From Burkholderia arboris (GTDB lineage: Bacteria > Pseudomonadota > Gammaproteobacteria > Burkholderiales > Burkholderiaceae), in NCBI RefSeq assembly GCF_902499125.1, contig NZ_CABVPX010000032.1, positions 1 through 64,000 on the forward strand: a stretch of DNA of 64,000 nucleotides, read 5' to 3'. The first letter of the stretch is position 1; each line of letters starts with the position of its first letter. The notes beneath the pieces were generated by a model that worked only from the letters and a program-made list of their open reading frames with translations, searched no databases and was not told the origin of the DNA. Made by a program: the position numbers and the translations under genes. Positions 1 to 8,706 of this stretch are shown here, piece by piece.

Positions 1-2
1 GG

Positions 3-35
3 CCGGGCACGCCGCGCCGGACGCGGCGCGCCCGG
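3..35 (-). terminator. GC-rich hairpin downstream of gpmA
   Basis: Inverted repeat just after the gpmA stop: CCGGGC (3-8) pairs with GCCCGG (30-35) and GCCGCG (11-16) pairs with CGCGGC (22-27), with a 2-by-2 internal mismatch. It is placed where the gpmA transcript should end. The window starts before any T-run could be seen, so a factor-independent terminator cannot be confirmed. Confidence 0.4.
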
Positions 36-46
36 CGCGGCGGGCG

Positions 47-793
47 TCAGCCTGCCTTGCCCTGCTTCGCGACGGCGGCCTGCGCCTGCGCGATCGCGTC
101 CTGGTCGCCGAGGTAATAGTGCTTGATCGGCTTCAGGTTTTCGTCGAGTTCATACACGAGCGGCACGCCGTTCGGGATGTTCAGGCCGACGATGTCGCTG
201 TCCGAGATGCCGTCGAGGTACTTGATCAGCGCGCGCAGCGAGTTGCCGTGCGCGGCGATCAGCACCTGCTTGCCGGCGCGCACGGCTGGCGCGATCGACT
301 CGTTCCACAGCGGCAGCACACGCGCGACCGTGTCCTTCAGGCACTCGGTGAGCGGCAGCTGCTCGCGCGGCACCTTCGCATAGCGCGGGTCGTTGAACGG
401 CGCGCGCTCGTCGGTCGGCTCCAGTGCGGGCGGCGGCGTGTCGTAGCTGCGGCGCCACACGAGCACCTGGTCGTCGCCGAACTTCGCGGCCGTTTCCGCC
501 TTGTTCAGGCCCGACAGCGCGCCGTAGTGGCGCTCGTTCAGGCGCCACGAATGGACGACCGGCAGGTACATCAGGTCCATCCGGTCCTGCACGTGCCACA
601 GCGTGCGGATCGCGCGCTTGAGCACCGACGTGTACGCGATGTCGAACGTGTAGCCGGCCTCCTTGAGCAATTCGCCGGCCTGATAGGCCTCGTTGCGACC
701 CTGTTCGGTCAGGTCGACGTCGACCCAGCCGGTGAAGCGGTTTTCCTTGTTCCACGTCGATTCGCCGTGGCGGATGAGAACGAGTTTGTACAT
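47..793 (-). CDS. gpmA: 2,3-bisphosphoglycerate-dependent phosphoglycerate mutase
   Basis: Interconverts 3-phosphoglycerate and 2-phosphoglycerate in cytosolic glycolysis and gluconeogenesis. The 248-residue product is full length for the dPGM family. It opens with the phosphohistidine motif RHGESTWN (catalytic His9) followed by the family block [13 protein letters not shown], and has the second active-site histidine in AAHGNSLRA near residue 183. The ATG at 793 gives the family-typical N-terminus [10 protein letters not shown]. It is transcribed away from the rhodanese gene, so about 135 bases between them must hold both promoters. It is a single gene as far as the window shows. Confidence 0.97.
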   Translation of the reverse strand: MYKLVLIRHGESTWNKENRFTGWVDVDLTEQGRNEAYQAGELLKEAGYTFDIAYTSVLKRAIRTLWHVQDRMDLMYLPVVHSWRLNERHYGALSGLNKAETAAKFGDDQVLVWRRSYDTPPPALEPTDERAPFNDPRYAKVPREQLPLTECLKDTVARVLPLWNESIAPAVRAGKQVLIAAHGNSLRALIKYLDGISDSDIVGLNIPNGVPLVYELDENLKPIKHYYLGDQDAIAQAQAAVAKQGKAG

Positions 794-878
794 GGATCTT
801 GCGGTCGGTAGTGATAGGGAAGCGGGGCGCGTCGCACGGGACCCGACCGGGGCCCGCCATCGCGCAAGACGGTTATTT

Positions 879-884
879 TATAAT
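879..884 (+). promoter_or_regulatory. Consensus -10 box (TATAAT) for the rhodanese-grxC-secB-gpsA operon
   Basis: A perfect TATAAT lies 45 bases before the GTG of the rhodanese gene, in an AT-rich patch that stands out in this GC-rich DNA. I see no good -35 hexamer at 16-18 bases upstream (GCCATC at 17), so it may be an activator-dependent or weak promoter. Confidence 0.5.
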
Positions 885-929
885 GGCGGGATTGTCCTCA
901 TCCGATTTCTCTTTTTCCGGCGGAATTCC

Positions 930-1352
930 GTGACGTTCTTTACCGATTACACGAACCTGGCCCTCATCGCGATCCTGGTGGTTTCTGGCGGTCTGCTGGC
1001 CTGGCCCGCACTGCGCCGCGGCCGTGGCGGCCTGTCGGCCGCAGAGGCGACGCAACTCATCAACCGCCGCAACGCGATCGTGATCGACGTGCGCGCCGCA
1101 TCCGATTTCGCTGCCGGCCACCTGCCGTCGGCACGTCAGGTCGCGGCGGGCGAGATCGGCGCGAAAATTGCGCAGGTCGCGAAGAACAAGAGCACGCCGG
1201 TGTTGCTCGTCTGCCAGAACGGCCAGCAGTCGCAGAAGGCGGCGCGCGAGGTCGAGGCGGCGGGTTACGCCGAGGTGCACGTGCTCGAAGGCGGCGTGGC
1301 CGCCTGGCAGCAGGCCGGGATGCCGGTCGTCAAACAAGGAGTGGCGAAGTGA
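930..1352 (+). CDS. Membrane-anchored rhodanese-domain protein (YibN-like)
   Basis: The 140-residue product has one N-terminal membrane helix (about residues 8-26) followed by a single rhodanese domain. The active-site loop cysteine is in LLVCQNGQQS, so a persulfide-carrying sulfurtransferase role is likely; the substrate is unknown. The start chosen is GTG at 930, which begins directly before the membrane segment; a longer frame upstream reads through the promoter and is unlikely. Its stop overlaps the GTG of grxC by four bases (GTGA), so the two are translationally coupled. The order rhodanese-grxC-secB-gpsA matches yibN-grxC-secB-gpsA of E. coli. Confidence 0.88.
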   Translation: MTFFTDYTNLALIAILVVSGGLLAWPALRRGRGGLSAAEATQLINRRNAIVIDVRAASDFAAGHLPSARQVAAGEIGAKIAQVAKNKSTPVLLVCQNGQQSQKAAREVEAAGYAEVHVLEGGVAAWQQAGMPVVKQGVAK

Positions 1353-1609
1353 ACAAGGTTTTGATGTACAGCACGCAGGTGTGTCCGTATTGCATGCAGG
1401 CCGAGCGCCTGCTGAAGCTGCGCGGTGTCGAGCAGATCGAAAAGGTGCTGATCGATCGCGATCCGGCCCGCCGCGAGGAAATGATGACGCGCACGGGGCG
1501 CCGCACGGTGCCGCAGATCTATATCGGCGACACGCACGTCGGCGGTTACGACGATCTGTCGAAGCTCGACCGTGAAGGCGGGCTCGTTACGCTTCTGCAA
1601 GCGGCCTGA
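1349..1609 (+). CDS. grxC: Glutaredoxin 3
   Basis: Small dithiol glutaredoxin (86 residues) that reduces protein and glutathione mixed disulfides using glutathione. The redox motif CPYC sits at residues 12-15, followed by the cis-proline segment RTVPQIYIGD and the glutathione-binding GGYDDL block, all expected for GrxC. It begins with GTG at 1349, overlapping the stop of the rhodanese gene, which implies coupled translation. It lies second in the rhodanese-grxC-secB-gpsA operon. Confidence 0.95.
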   Translation: MNKVLMYSTQVCPYCMQAERLLKLRGVEQIEKVLIDRDPARREEMMTRTGRRTVPQIYIGDTHVGGYDDLSKLDREGGLVTLLQAA

Positions 1610-1716
1610 TTAGGGCAGAATGGCCGCCGGCCGCGCCGCGGCTTGGGCGCGCAGGAATCATCCGTGGCGGCCGGCGAGAAGCCGGGCCGCTCCGTCACCA
1701 CTTTTAGGGAAACACC

Positions 1717-2199
1717 ATGTCCGACGTCGAAAACCAACCGTTCTTCAACATCCAGCGCGTCTACCTGAAGGATATGTCGCTCGAGCAGCCGAATTCGCCG
1801 GCGATCTTCCTCGAGCAGGACATGCCGTCGGTTGAAGTCGAAGTCGACGTCAAGGCCGACCGCCTTGCGGAAAGCGTGTTCGAAGTGGTCGTGTCGGGTA
1901 CCGTCACCGCGAAGGTGAAGGACAAGGTCGCGTTCCTGATCGAAGCGAAGCAGGCCGGCATTTTCGACATCCGCAACATTCCGGACGAACAGCTCGACCC
2001 GCTCGTCGGCATCGCTTGCCCGACGATCCTGTTCCCGTACCTGCGTTCGAACATCGCCGACGCGATCACGCGCGCAGGCTTCCCGCCGATCCACCTGGCG
2101 GAAATCAACTTCCAGGCGCTGTACGAGCAGCGTCTCGCGCAGCTTCAGCAGCAGGCCGGCGCCGCAGCAGGCGCGCCGAACGGCACGACGCTGAACTGA
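1717..2199 (+). CDS. secB: Protein-export chaperone SecB
   Basis: Cytosolic tetrameric chaperone that keeps secretory preproteins unfolded and hands them to SecA. The 160-residue product has the family core: [18 protein letters not shown] near the N-terminus, the VEVEVDVKA strand, and the segment [14 protein letters not shown]. The ATG at 1717 is preceded by an AGGGA ribosome-binding site. It sits about 107 bases after grxC and 23 bases before gpsA, in the same orientation. The GC-rich gap after grxC shows no terminator, so all four genes may share a message. Confidence 0.97.
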   Translation: MSDVENQPFFNIQRVYLKDMSLEQPNSPAIFLEQDMPSVEVEVDVKADRLAESVFEVVVSGTVTAKVKDKVAFLIEAKQAGIFDIRNIPDEQLDPLVGIACPTILFPYLRSNIADAITRAGFPPIHLAEINFQALYEQRLAQLQQQAGAAAGAPNGTTLN

Positions 2200-2222
2200 C
2201 GTTTCTCGGACCGGTGCTGGGT

Positions 2223-3221
2223 ATGAAAGTAGCCGTTCTCGGCGCCGGTGCCTGGGGCACCGCGCTCGCGGGCCATCTGGCCGCGCGGCACGATACGCTT
2301 CTGTGGGCGCGCGACGCCGCGCTCATCGCCGGGCTGCAGGCCCGGCACGAAAATTCCCGCTATCTGGACGGCATCGCGCTGCCTGACGCATTGCGCTACG
2401 ACGCCGATCTCGGCGCCGCGCTCGCGCATGGCGCCGCGGACGATGCGCTGTGCGTGATCGCCGCGCCGGTGGCCGGGCTGCGCACGCTGTGTCGCGCGAT
2501 GCGCGACGCAGGCTGCGTGCCCGCGCATGTCGTCTGGGTCTGCAAGGGCTTCGAAGCCGACACGCATCTGCTGCCGCACCAGGTGATCGCGGCCGAGCTG
2601 CCCGAACAGCAGAGCAACGGCGTGCTGTCGGGCCCGAGCTTCGCGCGCGAGGTCGGGCAGTCGCTGCCCGTCGCGCTGACGGTGGCGAGCCCGTCCGCCG
2701 CCTGCCGCGAGCGCACGCTCGCCGCGTTCCATCACGGCGCAATGCGCATCTATACGGGCGACGACGTGGTCGGCGTCGAGGTCGGCGGCGCGGTGAAGAA
2801 CGTGCTGGCGATCGCGACCGGCATTGCCGACGGCCTCGGCCTCGGGCTGAACGCGCGCGCCGCGCTGATCACGCGCGGCCTCGCCGAAATGTCGCGGCTC
2901 GGCGTCGCGCTCGGCGGCCGCGCGGAAACCTTCACGGGCCTCACGGGCCTTGGCGACCTGATCCTCACCGCGACGGGCGACCTGTCGCGCAACCGCACGG
3001 TCGGCCTGCAACTGGCGGCCGGCCGCACGCTGAACGACATCCTCGGCGCGCTCGGCCACGTGGCCGAAGGCGTGCGCTGCGCGCAGGCCGTGCTGGCGCT
3101 CGCACGCGCGCAGTCGATCGAAATGCCGATCACCGAAGCCGTGTGCGGCGTGCTGTTCGACGGCATCGCACCGCGCGACGCGGTCAGCGGCCTGCTGCGG
3201 CGCGACGCGCGCGCCGAGTAG
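2223..3221 (+). CDS. gpsA: NAD(P)-dependent glycerol-3-phosphate dehydrogenase
   Basis: Reduces dihydroxyacetone phosphate to sn-glycerol 3-phosphate for phospholipid synthesis. The 332-residue product starts with the dinucleotide-binding loop [10 protein letters not shown] (residues 7-16). It carries the conserved GPSFAREV block, the catalytic lysine region [13 protein letters not shown] and the substrate-binding GLGDLILT segment. The ATG at 2223 gives the standard N-terminus MKVAVLGAG; upstream in-frame codons read through the end of secB in another frame and are rejected. It is the last gene of the secB operon. Confidence 0.96.
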   Translation: MKVAVLGAGAWGTALAGHLAARHDTLLWARDAALIAGLQARHENSRYLDGIALPDALRYDADLGAALAHGAADDALCVIAAPVAGLRTLCRAMRDAGCVPAHVVWVCKGFEADTHLLPHQVIAAELPEQQSNGVLSGPSFAREVGQSLPVALTVASPSAACRERTLAAFHHGAMRIYTGDDVVGVEVGGAVKNVLAIATGIADGLGLGLNARAALITRGLAEMSRLGVALGGRAETFTGLTGLGDLILTATGDLSRNRTVGLQLAAGRTLNDILGALGHVAEGVRCAQAVLALARAQSIEMPITEAVCGVLFDGIAPRDAVSGLLRRDARAE

Positions 3222-3311
3222 CGCGAACCGGCGCTCCCGTGCGGTTGCGCCGGGCGCGCGGCCCCAAAGCGGACTACGCTTGAACAGTCTCCGGCGTTCC
3301 GGGAGGGTGTC

Positions 3312-3836
3312 ATGCTGCAGATCGGTTCCACCACGCTCGACGCGCAGGTCGTCGACATCACGACGCTCGATGTCGACGCGATCGTCAATGCCGCGAACGG
3401 CTCGCTGCTCGGCGGGGGCGGTGTCGACGGCGCAATCCATCGCGCGGCCGGCCCCGGCCTGCTCGCCGAGTGCCGCACGCTCGGCGGCTGCGACACGGGC
3501 GACGCGAAGCTCACGCGCGGCCACGGGCTGCCGGCGCGCTACGTGATTCATGCGGTCGGCCCCGTGTGGTACGGCGGCGGGCGCGGCGAGGCCGACCTGC
3601 TCGCGTCGTGCTACCGGCGGGCGATCGAGCTGGCCGAGGAGGTCGCCGCGACGTCGATCGCGTTCCCGGCAATCAGCTGCGGAATCTACCGTTATCCCGT
3701 TGAAGAGGCCGTCGGCATCGCGGTCGGCACCGTCGCCGAAATGCTGCCGCAGGCGCCGAACCTCGCACGCGTGGTGTTCGCGTGCTTTTCCCCCGACATC
3801 TACGACCTGTATCGCGCGCGGCTCACGCGAACCTGA
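3312..3836 (+). CDS. Macro-domain ADP-ribose hydrolase (O-acetyl-ADP-ribose deacetylase type)
   Basis: The 174-residue product is a stand-alone macro domain of the YmdB/MacroD type. Visible motifs are the ADP-ribose pocket [21 protein letters not shown], a glycine loop, and the second binding loop [13 protein letters not shown]. Family members remove acetyl from O-acetyl-ADP-ribose or mono-ADP-ribose from proteins and nucleic acids; which of these applies cannot be told here. An AGGGTGTC ribosome-binding region precedes the ATG. The gene lies 90 bases after gpsA and converges with trmL. Confidence 0.88.
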   Translation: MLQIGSTTLDAQVVDITTLDVDAIVNAANGSLLGGGGVDGAIHRAAGPGLLAECRTLGGCDTGDAKLTRGHGLPARYVIHAVGPVWYGGGRGEADLLASCYRRAIELAEEVAATSIAFPAISCGIYRYPVEEAVGIAVGTVAEMLPQAPNLARVVFACFSPDIYDLYRARLTRT

Positions 3837-3872
3837 CGCATCGCGCGTTGGGGATGGCGCGCGCGGTGCGCG

Positions 3873-4343
3873 TCACGCGCCGCCTTCGAAGCCGGCCTGG
3901 CGCCACGCCTCGAATACGACCACGGCGACCGTGTTCGACAGGTTCAGGCTGCGGTTGTCCGGCCGCATCGGCAGGCGCACGCGCTGTTCGTTCGGAAAGC
4001 GTTCGAGCAGCTCGGCGGGCAGGCCGCGCGTCTCCGAGCCGAACACGAACCAGTCGCCGGGCAGGAACGCGTGATCGTGGAAGCGGCCCGAGCCGCGTGT
4101 CGTGAACGCGAACATCCGCGCGGGATCGGGCGATTCGGACGTGACGAACGCATCCCAGTCGCGGTGCACGCGCATCTGCGCGTACTCGTGATAGTCGAGG
4201 CCGGCGCGGCGCATCCGCGCGTCGTCGAGCGGGAAGCCGAGCGGTTCGATCAGGTGCAGGTGCGCGCCCGTGTTGGCGCACAGGCGGATCACGTTGCCGG
4301 TGTTCGGCGGAATTTCGGGGGCGACGAGGACGACGTTGAACAT
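3873..4343 (-). CDS. trmL: tRNA (cytidine/uridine(34)-2'-O)-methyltransferase
   Basis: SPOUT-class enzyme that methylates the ribose of the wobble nucleotide of leucine tRNAs using S-adenosylmethionine. The 156-residue product starts MFNVVLVAPEIPPNTGNVIR, the hallmark N-terminus of TrmL. It has the knot motifs LIEPLGFPLDD, FGSETRGLP and RLPMRPDNRSLNLSNTVAV. The ATG at 4343 was chosen over an in-frame ATG 24 codons upstream because the family begins at MFNVV. It converges with the macro-domain gene and is followed downstream of the window order by comF on the same strand. Confidence 0.94.
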   Translation of the reverse strand: MFNVVLVAPEIPPNTGNVIRLCANTGAHLHLIEPLGFPLDDARMRRAGLDYHEYAQMRVHRDWDAFVTSESPDPARMFAFTTRGSGRFHDHAFLPGDWFVFGSETRGLPAELLERFPNEQRVRLPMRPDNRSLNLSNTVAVVVFEAWRQAGFEGGA

Positions 4344-4448
4344 GTTTCGGTTTGGCTGGGCCGGCCGGGGCGGCGCAACGTGCGCGTTCCCGGCCGGCCG
4401 GTTCGTGACGGCCAAGGCCGCGTTGGCGCGGCCGGCCTCTGTATCTAA

Positions 4449-5246
4449 TTAATCCCTGGCGGTGCGCAGCGCAACCAGATTCGTCACGCGCGCGGCGCCC
4501 GCCGCCTTCAGCGCGTGCGCAGCGGCCGCGAGCGTCGCGCCGGACGTCATCACGTCGTCGACGAGCGCGACGTGGCGGCCGGCGACGTCACCGGCAACCG
4601 CGAACGCCGCCATCACGTTGTCGCGCCGGGCCTGCCGGTCGAGCCGCGACTGCGGCGCGGTGTGGGCGACGCGCGCGAGCAGGGCCGCGTCCGCGCGCAC
4701 GTCGAGCCGGCGCGCGAGCGGACGTGCAATCGCCCACGCCTGGTTGTAGCCGCGCGCCACGAGCCGCCGGTGCGACAGCGGCACCGGCGCGACCAGGTCG
4801 AAACGGCCCGCGCCGCGCGTATCGTCGACCCGCCGCGCGAGCCGGGCGGCGAATTCGGCGCCGAGCGCGAGCCGCGCATGAAACTTCAGGCCGCGTGCCA
4901 GCCCGTCGAGCGGCGCGCGGTAATCCGCGAGCGCGAGCGTCGCATCGAATGGCGGCGGGGCGGTGCGGCACGCGTCGCACCGGTACGCGGCCGCTTGGCG
5001 GGCGCCGGTCCGGCCGCCACCGCGCGAACGTGCCTGCCCGATGCCCAGCGGCAGCGCGCAGACATCGCAGCGCAATCGCGCTTCATTCCAGTACGCGGCG
5101 TCGCAAGCATCGCACATCACGGCGTGTGACAAATTGCCGCACAGTGCGCAGCGATTCGGCAGCGCGACCGCGGCGACCTTCGCCGCGAGCAGGCGAACCT
5201 GCGACAAAACGACGCGCATCGTGCGCTCGGCGGAACTGCGGATCAT
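4449..5246 (-). CDS. comF: ComF-family phosphoribosyltransferase-like protein
   Basis: The 265-residue product has an N-terminal zinc-ribbon-like region with paired CxxC motifs (CALC, CDAC, CDVC and CDAC in the first 100 residues), then a phosphoribosyltransferase fold ending in the PRPP-loop motif LVDDVMTSGATLAAA. ComF/GntX proteins are linked to DNA uptake or nucleic-acid metabolism; the reaction is not established. The start is ATG at 5246, with an alternative ATG at 5219. The frame stays open far upstream on this strand across the methyltransferase and cox genes, but that extension is antisense shadow. Confidence 0.88.
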   Translation of the reverse strand: MIRSSAERTMRVVLSQVRLLAAKVAAVALPNRCALCGNLSHAVMCDACDAAYWNEARLRCDVCALPLGIGQARSRGGGRTGARQAAAYRCDACRTAPPPFDATLALADYRAPLDGLARGLKFHARLALGAEFAARLARRVDDTRGAGRFDLVAPVPLSHRRLVARGYNQAWAIARPLARRLDVRADAALLARVAHTAPQSRLDRQARRDNVMAAFAVAGDVAGRHVALVDDVMTSGATLAAAAHALKAAGAARVTNLVALRTARD

Positions 5247-5318
5247 CGCAACACTCCTGCCACCCCGCCTCAATGAAGCTTCCGGGGCGAGCGAGTATAC
5301 TTCGGGCTCTTCGCCAGT

Positions 5319-6293
5319 GTGCCCGACATGTCCCCAGCTTCGACTTCCACCGGCCGTCCGGCCAATGACGCCAGGCGCCTGCGGCGGATCTTCGACCGCC
5401 GTGCCGCCACGTTCGACGCGGTCGCGTTCCTGCCGCGCGAGATCGCGCAGCGGATGAACGAGCGTCTCGAATACATCAAGGTGAGCCCCACGGCCGTGCT
5501 CGACGCGGGCTGCGGCCCGGGCGACGACCTGCCGGCGCTGCGTGCGCGCTTTCCGGAAGCCCCCGTGTTCGGCGTCGACCTGTCCGGCGCGATGCTCGCG
5601 CGGGCCGGTCAGCGCGAGGTCGAGCAGACCAACTGGCGCCGCTGGCTGCCGGCGTCGCTCGGTCGCGCGCTGGGCCAGCGCGGCCCGCGCGTCGCGCAGG
5701 CCGACTTCGCCGCGCTGCCGTTCCCGGGCAGCGCGTTCGACCTGATCTGGTCGAATCTCGCCCTCCACTGGCATTCGCGCCCCGACGCGGTGCTGCCCGA
5801 ATGGCAGCGCGTGCTGCGCGTGAACGGCCTGCTGATGTTCAGCACGCTCGGCCCCGACACGCTGCGCGAGCTGCGCGCGGCCTGCGCGGACGCCGAAGCG
5901 GCGCTGGGCATGGCATCGCCGGCCGCGCGCGTGATCGATTTCGTCGACATGCACGACCTCGGCGACATGCTCGTCGAGAGCGGCTTCGAGATTCCCGTGA
6001 TGGATCAGGAAGTGCTGACCGTCACCTACAAATCCCCCGATTCCCTGCTGGCCGACGTGCGCCGCTGGGGCGCCTATCCGTTCGAGCGCACGGCGCCGCA
6101 GCACGCGACGCGGCGCTTTCGCACGGCGCTCGGCGACGCGCTGGAGGCGCGCCGGCACGCGGACGGCACGATTCCGCTGACATTCGAGGTGATCTACGGC
6201 CACGCATGGAAGGCCGTACCGCGCACGACGGCCGAAGGGCACGGGATCGTGCGCATCGAGGATATCGGCAAGGGGCGTCCGAAGAATCGGTAA
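5319..6293 (+). CDS. Class I SAM-dependent methyltransferase, BioC-like
   Basis: The 324-residue product carries the SAM-binding motif LDAGCGPGDD (motif I), an acidic loop FGVDLSGAML, and motif IV in FDLIWSNLALHW. This arrangement and the N-terminal segment RIFDRRAATFD are those of BioC, which methylates malonyl-ACP to start biotin synthesis. No other biotin gene is nearby, so the BioC role is a family-based inference and another small-molecule substrate is possible. It is divergent from comF, with a gap of about 70 bases. Start is ATG at 5319; ATG at 5328 is equally possible. Confidence 0.8.
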   Translation: MPDMSPASTSTGRPANDARRLRRIFDRRAATFDAVAFLPREIAQRMNERLEYIKVSPTAVLDAGCGPGDDLPALRARFPEAPVFGVDLSGAMLARAGQREVEQTNWRRWLPASLGRALGQRGPRVAQADFAALPFPGSAFDLIWSNLALHWHSRPDAVLPEWQRVLRVNGLLMFSTLGPDTLRELRAACADAEAALGMASPAARVIDFVDMHDLGDMLVESGFEIPVMDQEVLTVTYKSPDSLLADVRRWGAYPFERTAPQHATRRFRTALGDALEARRHADGTIPLTFEVIYGHAWKAVPRTTAEGHGIVRIEDIGKGRPKNR

Positions 6294-6410
6294 GGCGGTA
6301 AAGAGGGGTTTTGTTATGTCTGAAATTAGCGGCGCAAAGCGGGGTCGAATTGGCGCCTGAAATGGCCGGAAAGCTTGTCGCGCTTGGCTTGCGGGGCGAT
6401 AGGCGCTTGC

Positions 6411-6439
6411 TTGTGGATGCCATTGAACCCGCCTATAAT
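6411..6439 (+). promoter_or_regulatory. Sigma-70 promoter for the cox locus
   Basis: TTGTGG (6411-6416), a 17-base spacer, then a perfect TATAAT (6434-6439). Transcription should start near 6446, about 80 bases before the first gene of the cox cluster (6528). It is the only strong promoter I see between 6.3 and 12.4 kb. Confidence 0.7.
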
Positions 6440-6450
6440 GCGTCAGCTTG

Positions 6451-6483
6451 TCGTCCCGGGGTCCCCGCAATACGGGGCGACGA
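6451..6483 (+). promoter_or_regulatory. Hairpin in the cox leader
   Basis: Right after the predicted start site the leader can fold into a two-part hairpin: outer TCGTC (6451-6455) with GACGA (6479-6483), inner CCCCG (6463-6467) with CGGGG (6473-6477), loop CAATA. There is no T-run after it, so it is not a terminator. It could affect mRNA stability or bind a regulator. Confidence 0.4.
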
Positions 6484-6527
6484 GTCCGATGCAGGCATGC
6501 ATCGCATGCCATTCGCGTGAGGCGGCG

Positions 6528-7013
6528 ATGGAAGCAGCGAGGGTTTTGGCGGAGACGACGAACGGCGAGCCGGTCCTCGAAGACTGGCTGATGAAACGCA
6601 ACTGTTCGGTGTCGCCACGCCAGTTCGTGCTGTTTTACGCGTCGCTCGCGGGCTTCTCGCTGGTGATCGCGACGTTGCTGATGTGGAGAGGGGCCTGGCT
6701 CGTCATGCCCTTTACCGGAATCGAGTTGCTGGCGGTGGGTGTCGCATTTGCGGTCTATGCTCGCCATGCGGTCGATTACGAGCGCATCAGGCTGTTTCCG
6801 CATCGGCTCGTGATCGAGCGAATGGATGCGGAGCGGCTCACGCAGATCGAATTCAACCCGCGCTGGGTGCGGGTCGAGCCGGGTGCGACGCCACGCGATC
6901 CGATTCGACTGGTATCGCGCGGGCAGACCGTCGTAATCGGGCAGCATCTCGCGCAGTACAAGCGTGCGCAGTTCGCCGACGAACTGCGCGTGTCGCTCAG
7001 GCGCTGCGGCTGA
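6528..7013 (+). CDS. DUF2244 integral membrane protein of the cox locus
   Basis: The 161-residue product has two adjacent hydrophobic helices (about residues 37-57 and 61-80, around LFYASLAGFSLVIATLL and MPFTGIELLAVGVAF). A polar C-terminal domain follows, containing FNPRWVRVEP. This fits the DUF2244 family, often found beside ctaC in alpha- and beta-proteobacteria; function unknown, presumably linked to oxidase assembly. ATG at 6528 follows a GAGGCGG ribosome-binding site. A longer in-frame start at 6438 would lie inside the promoter and is rejected. Confidence 0.85.
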   Translation: MEAARVLAETTNGEPVLEDWLMKRNCSVSPRQFVLFYASLAGFSLVIATLLMWRGAWLVMPFTGIELLAVGVAFAVYARHAVDYERIRLFPHRLVIERMDAERLTQIEFNPRWVRVEPGATPRDPIRLVSRGQTVVIGQHLAQYKRAQFADELRVSLRRCG

Positions 7014-7070
7014 CGAGGCGCGGGCACCGGCCGGAAACAGGCCGGCGACTTGCGACGGGGGAGGGTTTGA

Positions 7071-8663
7071 ATGGAAATTTTGGGTAAGGATGCTATGAAA
7101 ACAATCAAGCGAGCCCTCGCGGGCGTGCTGGCATGCAGCGGATTGCTCTTTGCCGGCGCGGCCCTGGCGGTCGGTGATAGCCCGGGCGGCCCCCGTGTCA
7201 ACGAGATCAACTTTCAGCCGCCTGTCACGAAGATCGCCGAGGAGCTCTACGATCTCCACACGATGATGCTGATCCTGTGTACGGTGATCTTCGTCGGCGT
7301 GTTCGGCGTGATGTTCTATTCGATCTTCGCGCACCGCAAATCCAAAGGCCACAAGGCCGCCAATTTCCATGAAAGCACGACCGTCGAGATCATCTGGACG
7401 ATCGTGCCGTTCGTCATCGTCGTGCTGATGGCGCTGCCGGCGACGAAGGCCGTCGTCGCGATGAAGGACACGACGAACGCCGATCTCACGATCAAGGTCA
7501 CCGGCTACCAGTGGAAGTGGGGCTACGACTACGTGAAGGGCCCGGGCGAGGGCATCGGTTTCCTGTCGACGCTGACCACGCCGCGTGACGAAGTGATGGG
7601 CAAGAAGCCGATCACCGACACCTATCTGCAGGAAGTCGACAACCCGCTCGTCGTGCCGGTCAACAAGAAGATCCGCATCATCACGACCGCGAACGACGTC
7701 GTCCACTCGTGGTACGTGCCCGCGTTCGGCGTGAAGCAGGATGCGATCCCCGGCTTCGTGCGCGACACGTGGTTCAAGGCCGACAAGGTCGGCACGTTCC
7801 GCGGTTTCTGTACCGAGCTGTGCGGCAAGGAACACGCGTACATGCCGGTCGTCGTCGAAGTGCTGTCGGAAGACGACTACGCGAAGTGGGTCACGGCGCA
7901 GAAGGCCAAGCTGGCCAGCGCGGCGGTCGATCCGAACAAGGTCTACACGATGGCTGAACTCGTCGCGCACGGCGAGGAAGTCTACAAGGCGAACTGCGCG
8001 GCCTGCCACCAGGTGAGCGGCAAGGGCCTCGGCGCATTCCCGGCCATGGACGGCAGCCCGATCGTGAACGGCCCGATCGCCGGCCACGTCGAGCGCGTGC
8101 TGCATGGCAAGGGCGCGATGCCGTCGTGGGCGTCGCTGTCGGACCTCGACATCGCTTCGGTCATCACGTACGAACGCAACTCGTGGGGCAACCACAAGAA
8201 CGACCTGCTGCAGCCGAAGCAAGTGGCTGACGCACGCAACGGCAAGATGCCGGAAGACACGGCAGGCGCGGCAGCGGCACCGGCGGAAGCGGCTTCGGCA
8301 CCGGCGCAAGCCGCGTCGGGCGCCGCCGAGCAGCCGGCAGCCGCAGCGGCCGCGCTGTCGACGATCTACTTCGAAACGGGCAAGAGCGTGCTGCCGGCCG
8401 ACGCGAAAGCGGCGATCGCCGCCGCGGCCGACTATGCGAAGGCACATCCGGACGCGAAGCTCGCGCTGTCGGGCTTCACCGACAAGACGGGCTCGGCCGA
8501 CGCAAACGCCGAACTGGCGAAGCATCGTGCACAGGCCGTGCGCGATGCGCTGAAGGCAGCAGGCGTGGCGGAAGACCACATCATCATGAAAAAGCCGGAA
8601 ACGATCACGGGCGGGGCTGACGCTAAGGAAGCCCGGCGTGTCGAGATCGGTCCGGCGGCTTGA
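7071..8663 (+). CDS. ctaC: Cytochrome c oxidase subunit II with cytochrome c and OmpA-like domains
   Basis: Receives electrons from cytochrome c and passes them to subunit I. Order of parts in 530 residues: signal peptide (ends about residue 34), two membrane helices, a periplasmic CuA domain with ligands in VVHSWYVP and CTELCGKEHAYM, a cytochrome c domain with haem motif CAACH near residue 310, an Ala/Pro-rich linker, and an OmpA/MotB-like domain (about residues 430-530, LSTIYFETGKSVLP ... LSGFTDKTG). The last domain normally binds peptidoglycan and is an unusual addition. ATG at 7071 has a GGAGGG site five bases upstream; ATG at 7095 is an alternative. Confidence 0.96.
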   Translation: MEILGKDAMKTIKRALAGVLACSGLLFAGAALAVGDSPGGPRVNEINFQPPVTKIAEELYDLHTMMLILCTVIFVGVFGVMFYSIFAHRKSKGHKAANFHESTTVEIIWTIVPFVIVVLMALPATKAVVAMKDTTNADLTIKVTGYQWKWGYDYVKGPGEGIGFLSTLTTPRDEVMGKKPITDTYLQEVDNPLVVPVNKKIRIITTANDVVHSWYVPAFGVKQDAIPGFVRDTWFKADKVGTFRGFCTELCGKEHAYMPVVVEVLSEDDYAKWVTAQKAKLASAAVDPNKVYTMAELVAHGEEVYKANCAACHQVSGKGLGAFPAMDGSPIVNGPIAGHVERVLHGKGAMPSWASLSDLDIASVITYERNSWGNHKNDLLQPKQVADARNGKMPEDTAGAAAAPAEAASAPAQAASGAAEQPAAAAAALSTIYFETGKSVLPADAKAAIAAAADYAKAHPDAKLALSGFTDKTGSADANAELAKHRAQAVRDALKAAGVAEDHIIMKKPETITGGADAKEARRVEIGPAA

Positions 8664-8706
8664 CGTGTCGCTGAGTTAGTCGACGTATTCGCATTAGGAG
8701 ATTCTC

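Noticed and set aside
6438-6527. Extended N-terminus of the DUF2244 protein including CIACH
   Set aside because: The extension would start inside the -10 box of its own promoter; ATG at 6528 with its ribosome-binding site is preferred.
5247-8579. Very long open frame on the minus strand continuing upstream of comF across the cox genes
   Set aside because: It is the antisense of well-recognised genes in GC-rich DNA; its translation is Arg/His-rich low-complexity sequence without domains. ComF itself ends its similarity at residue 1 (5246).
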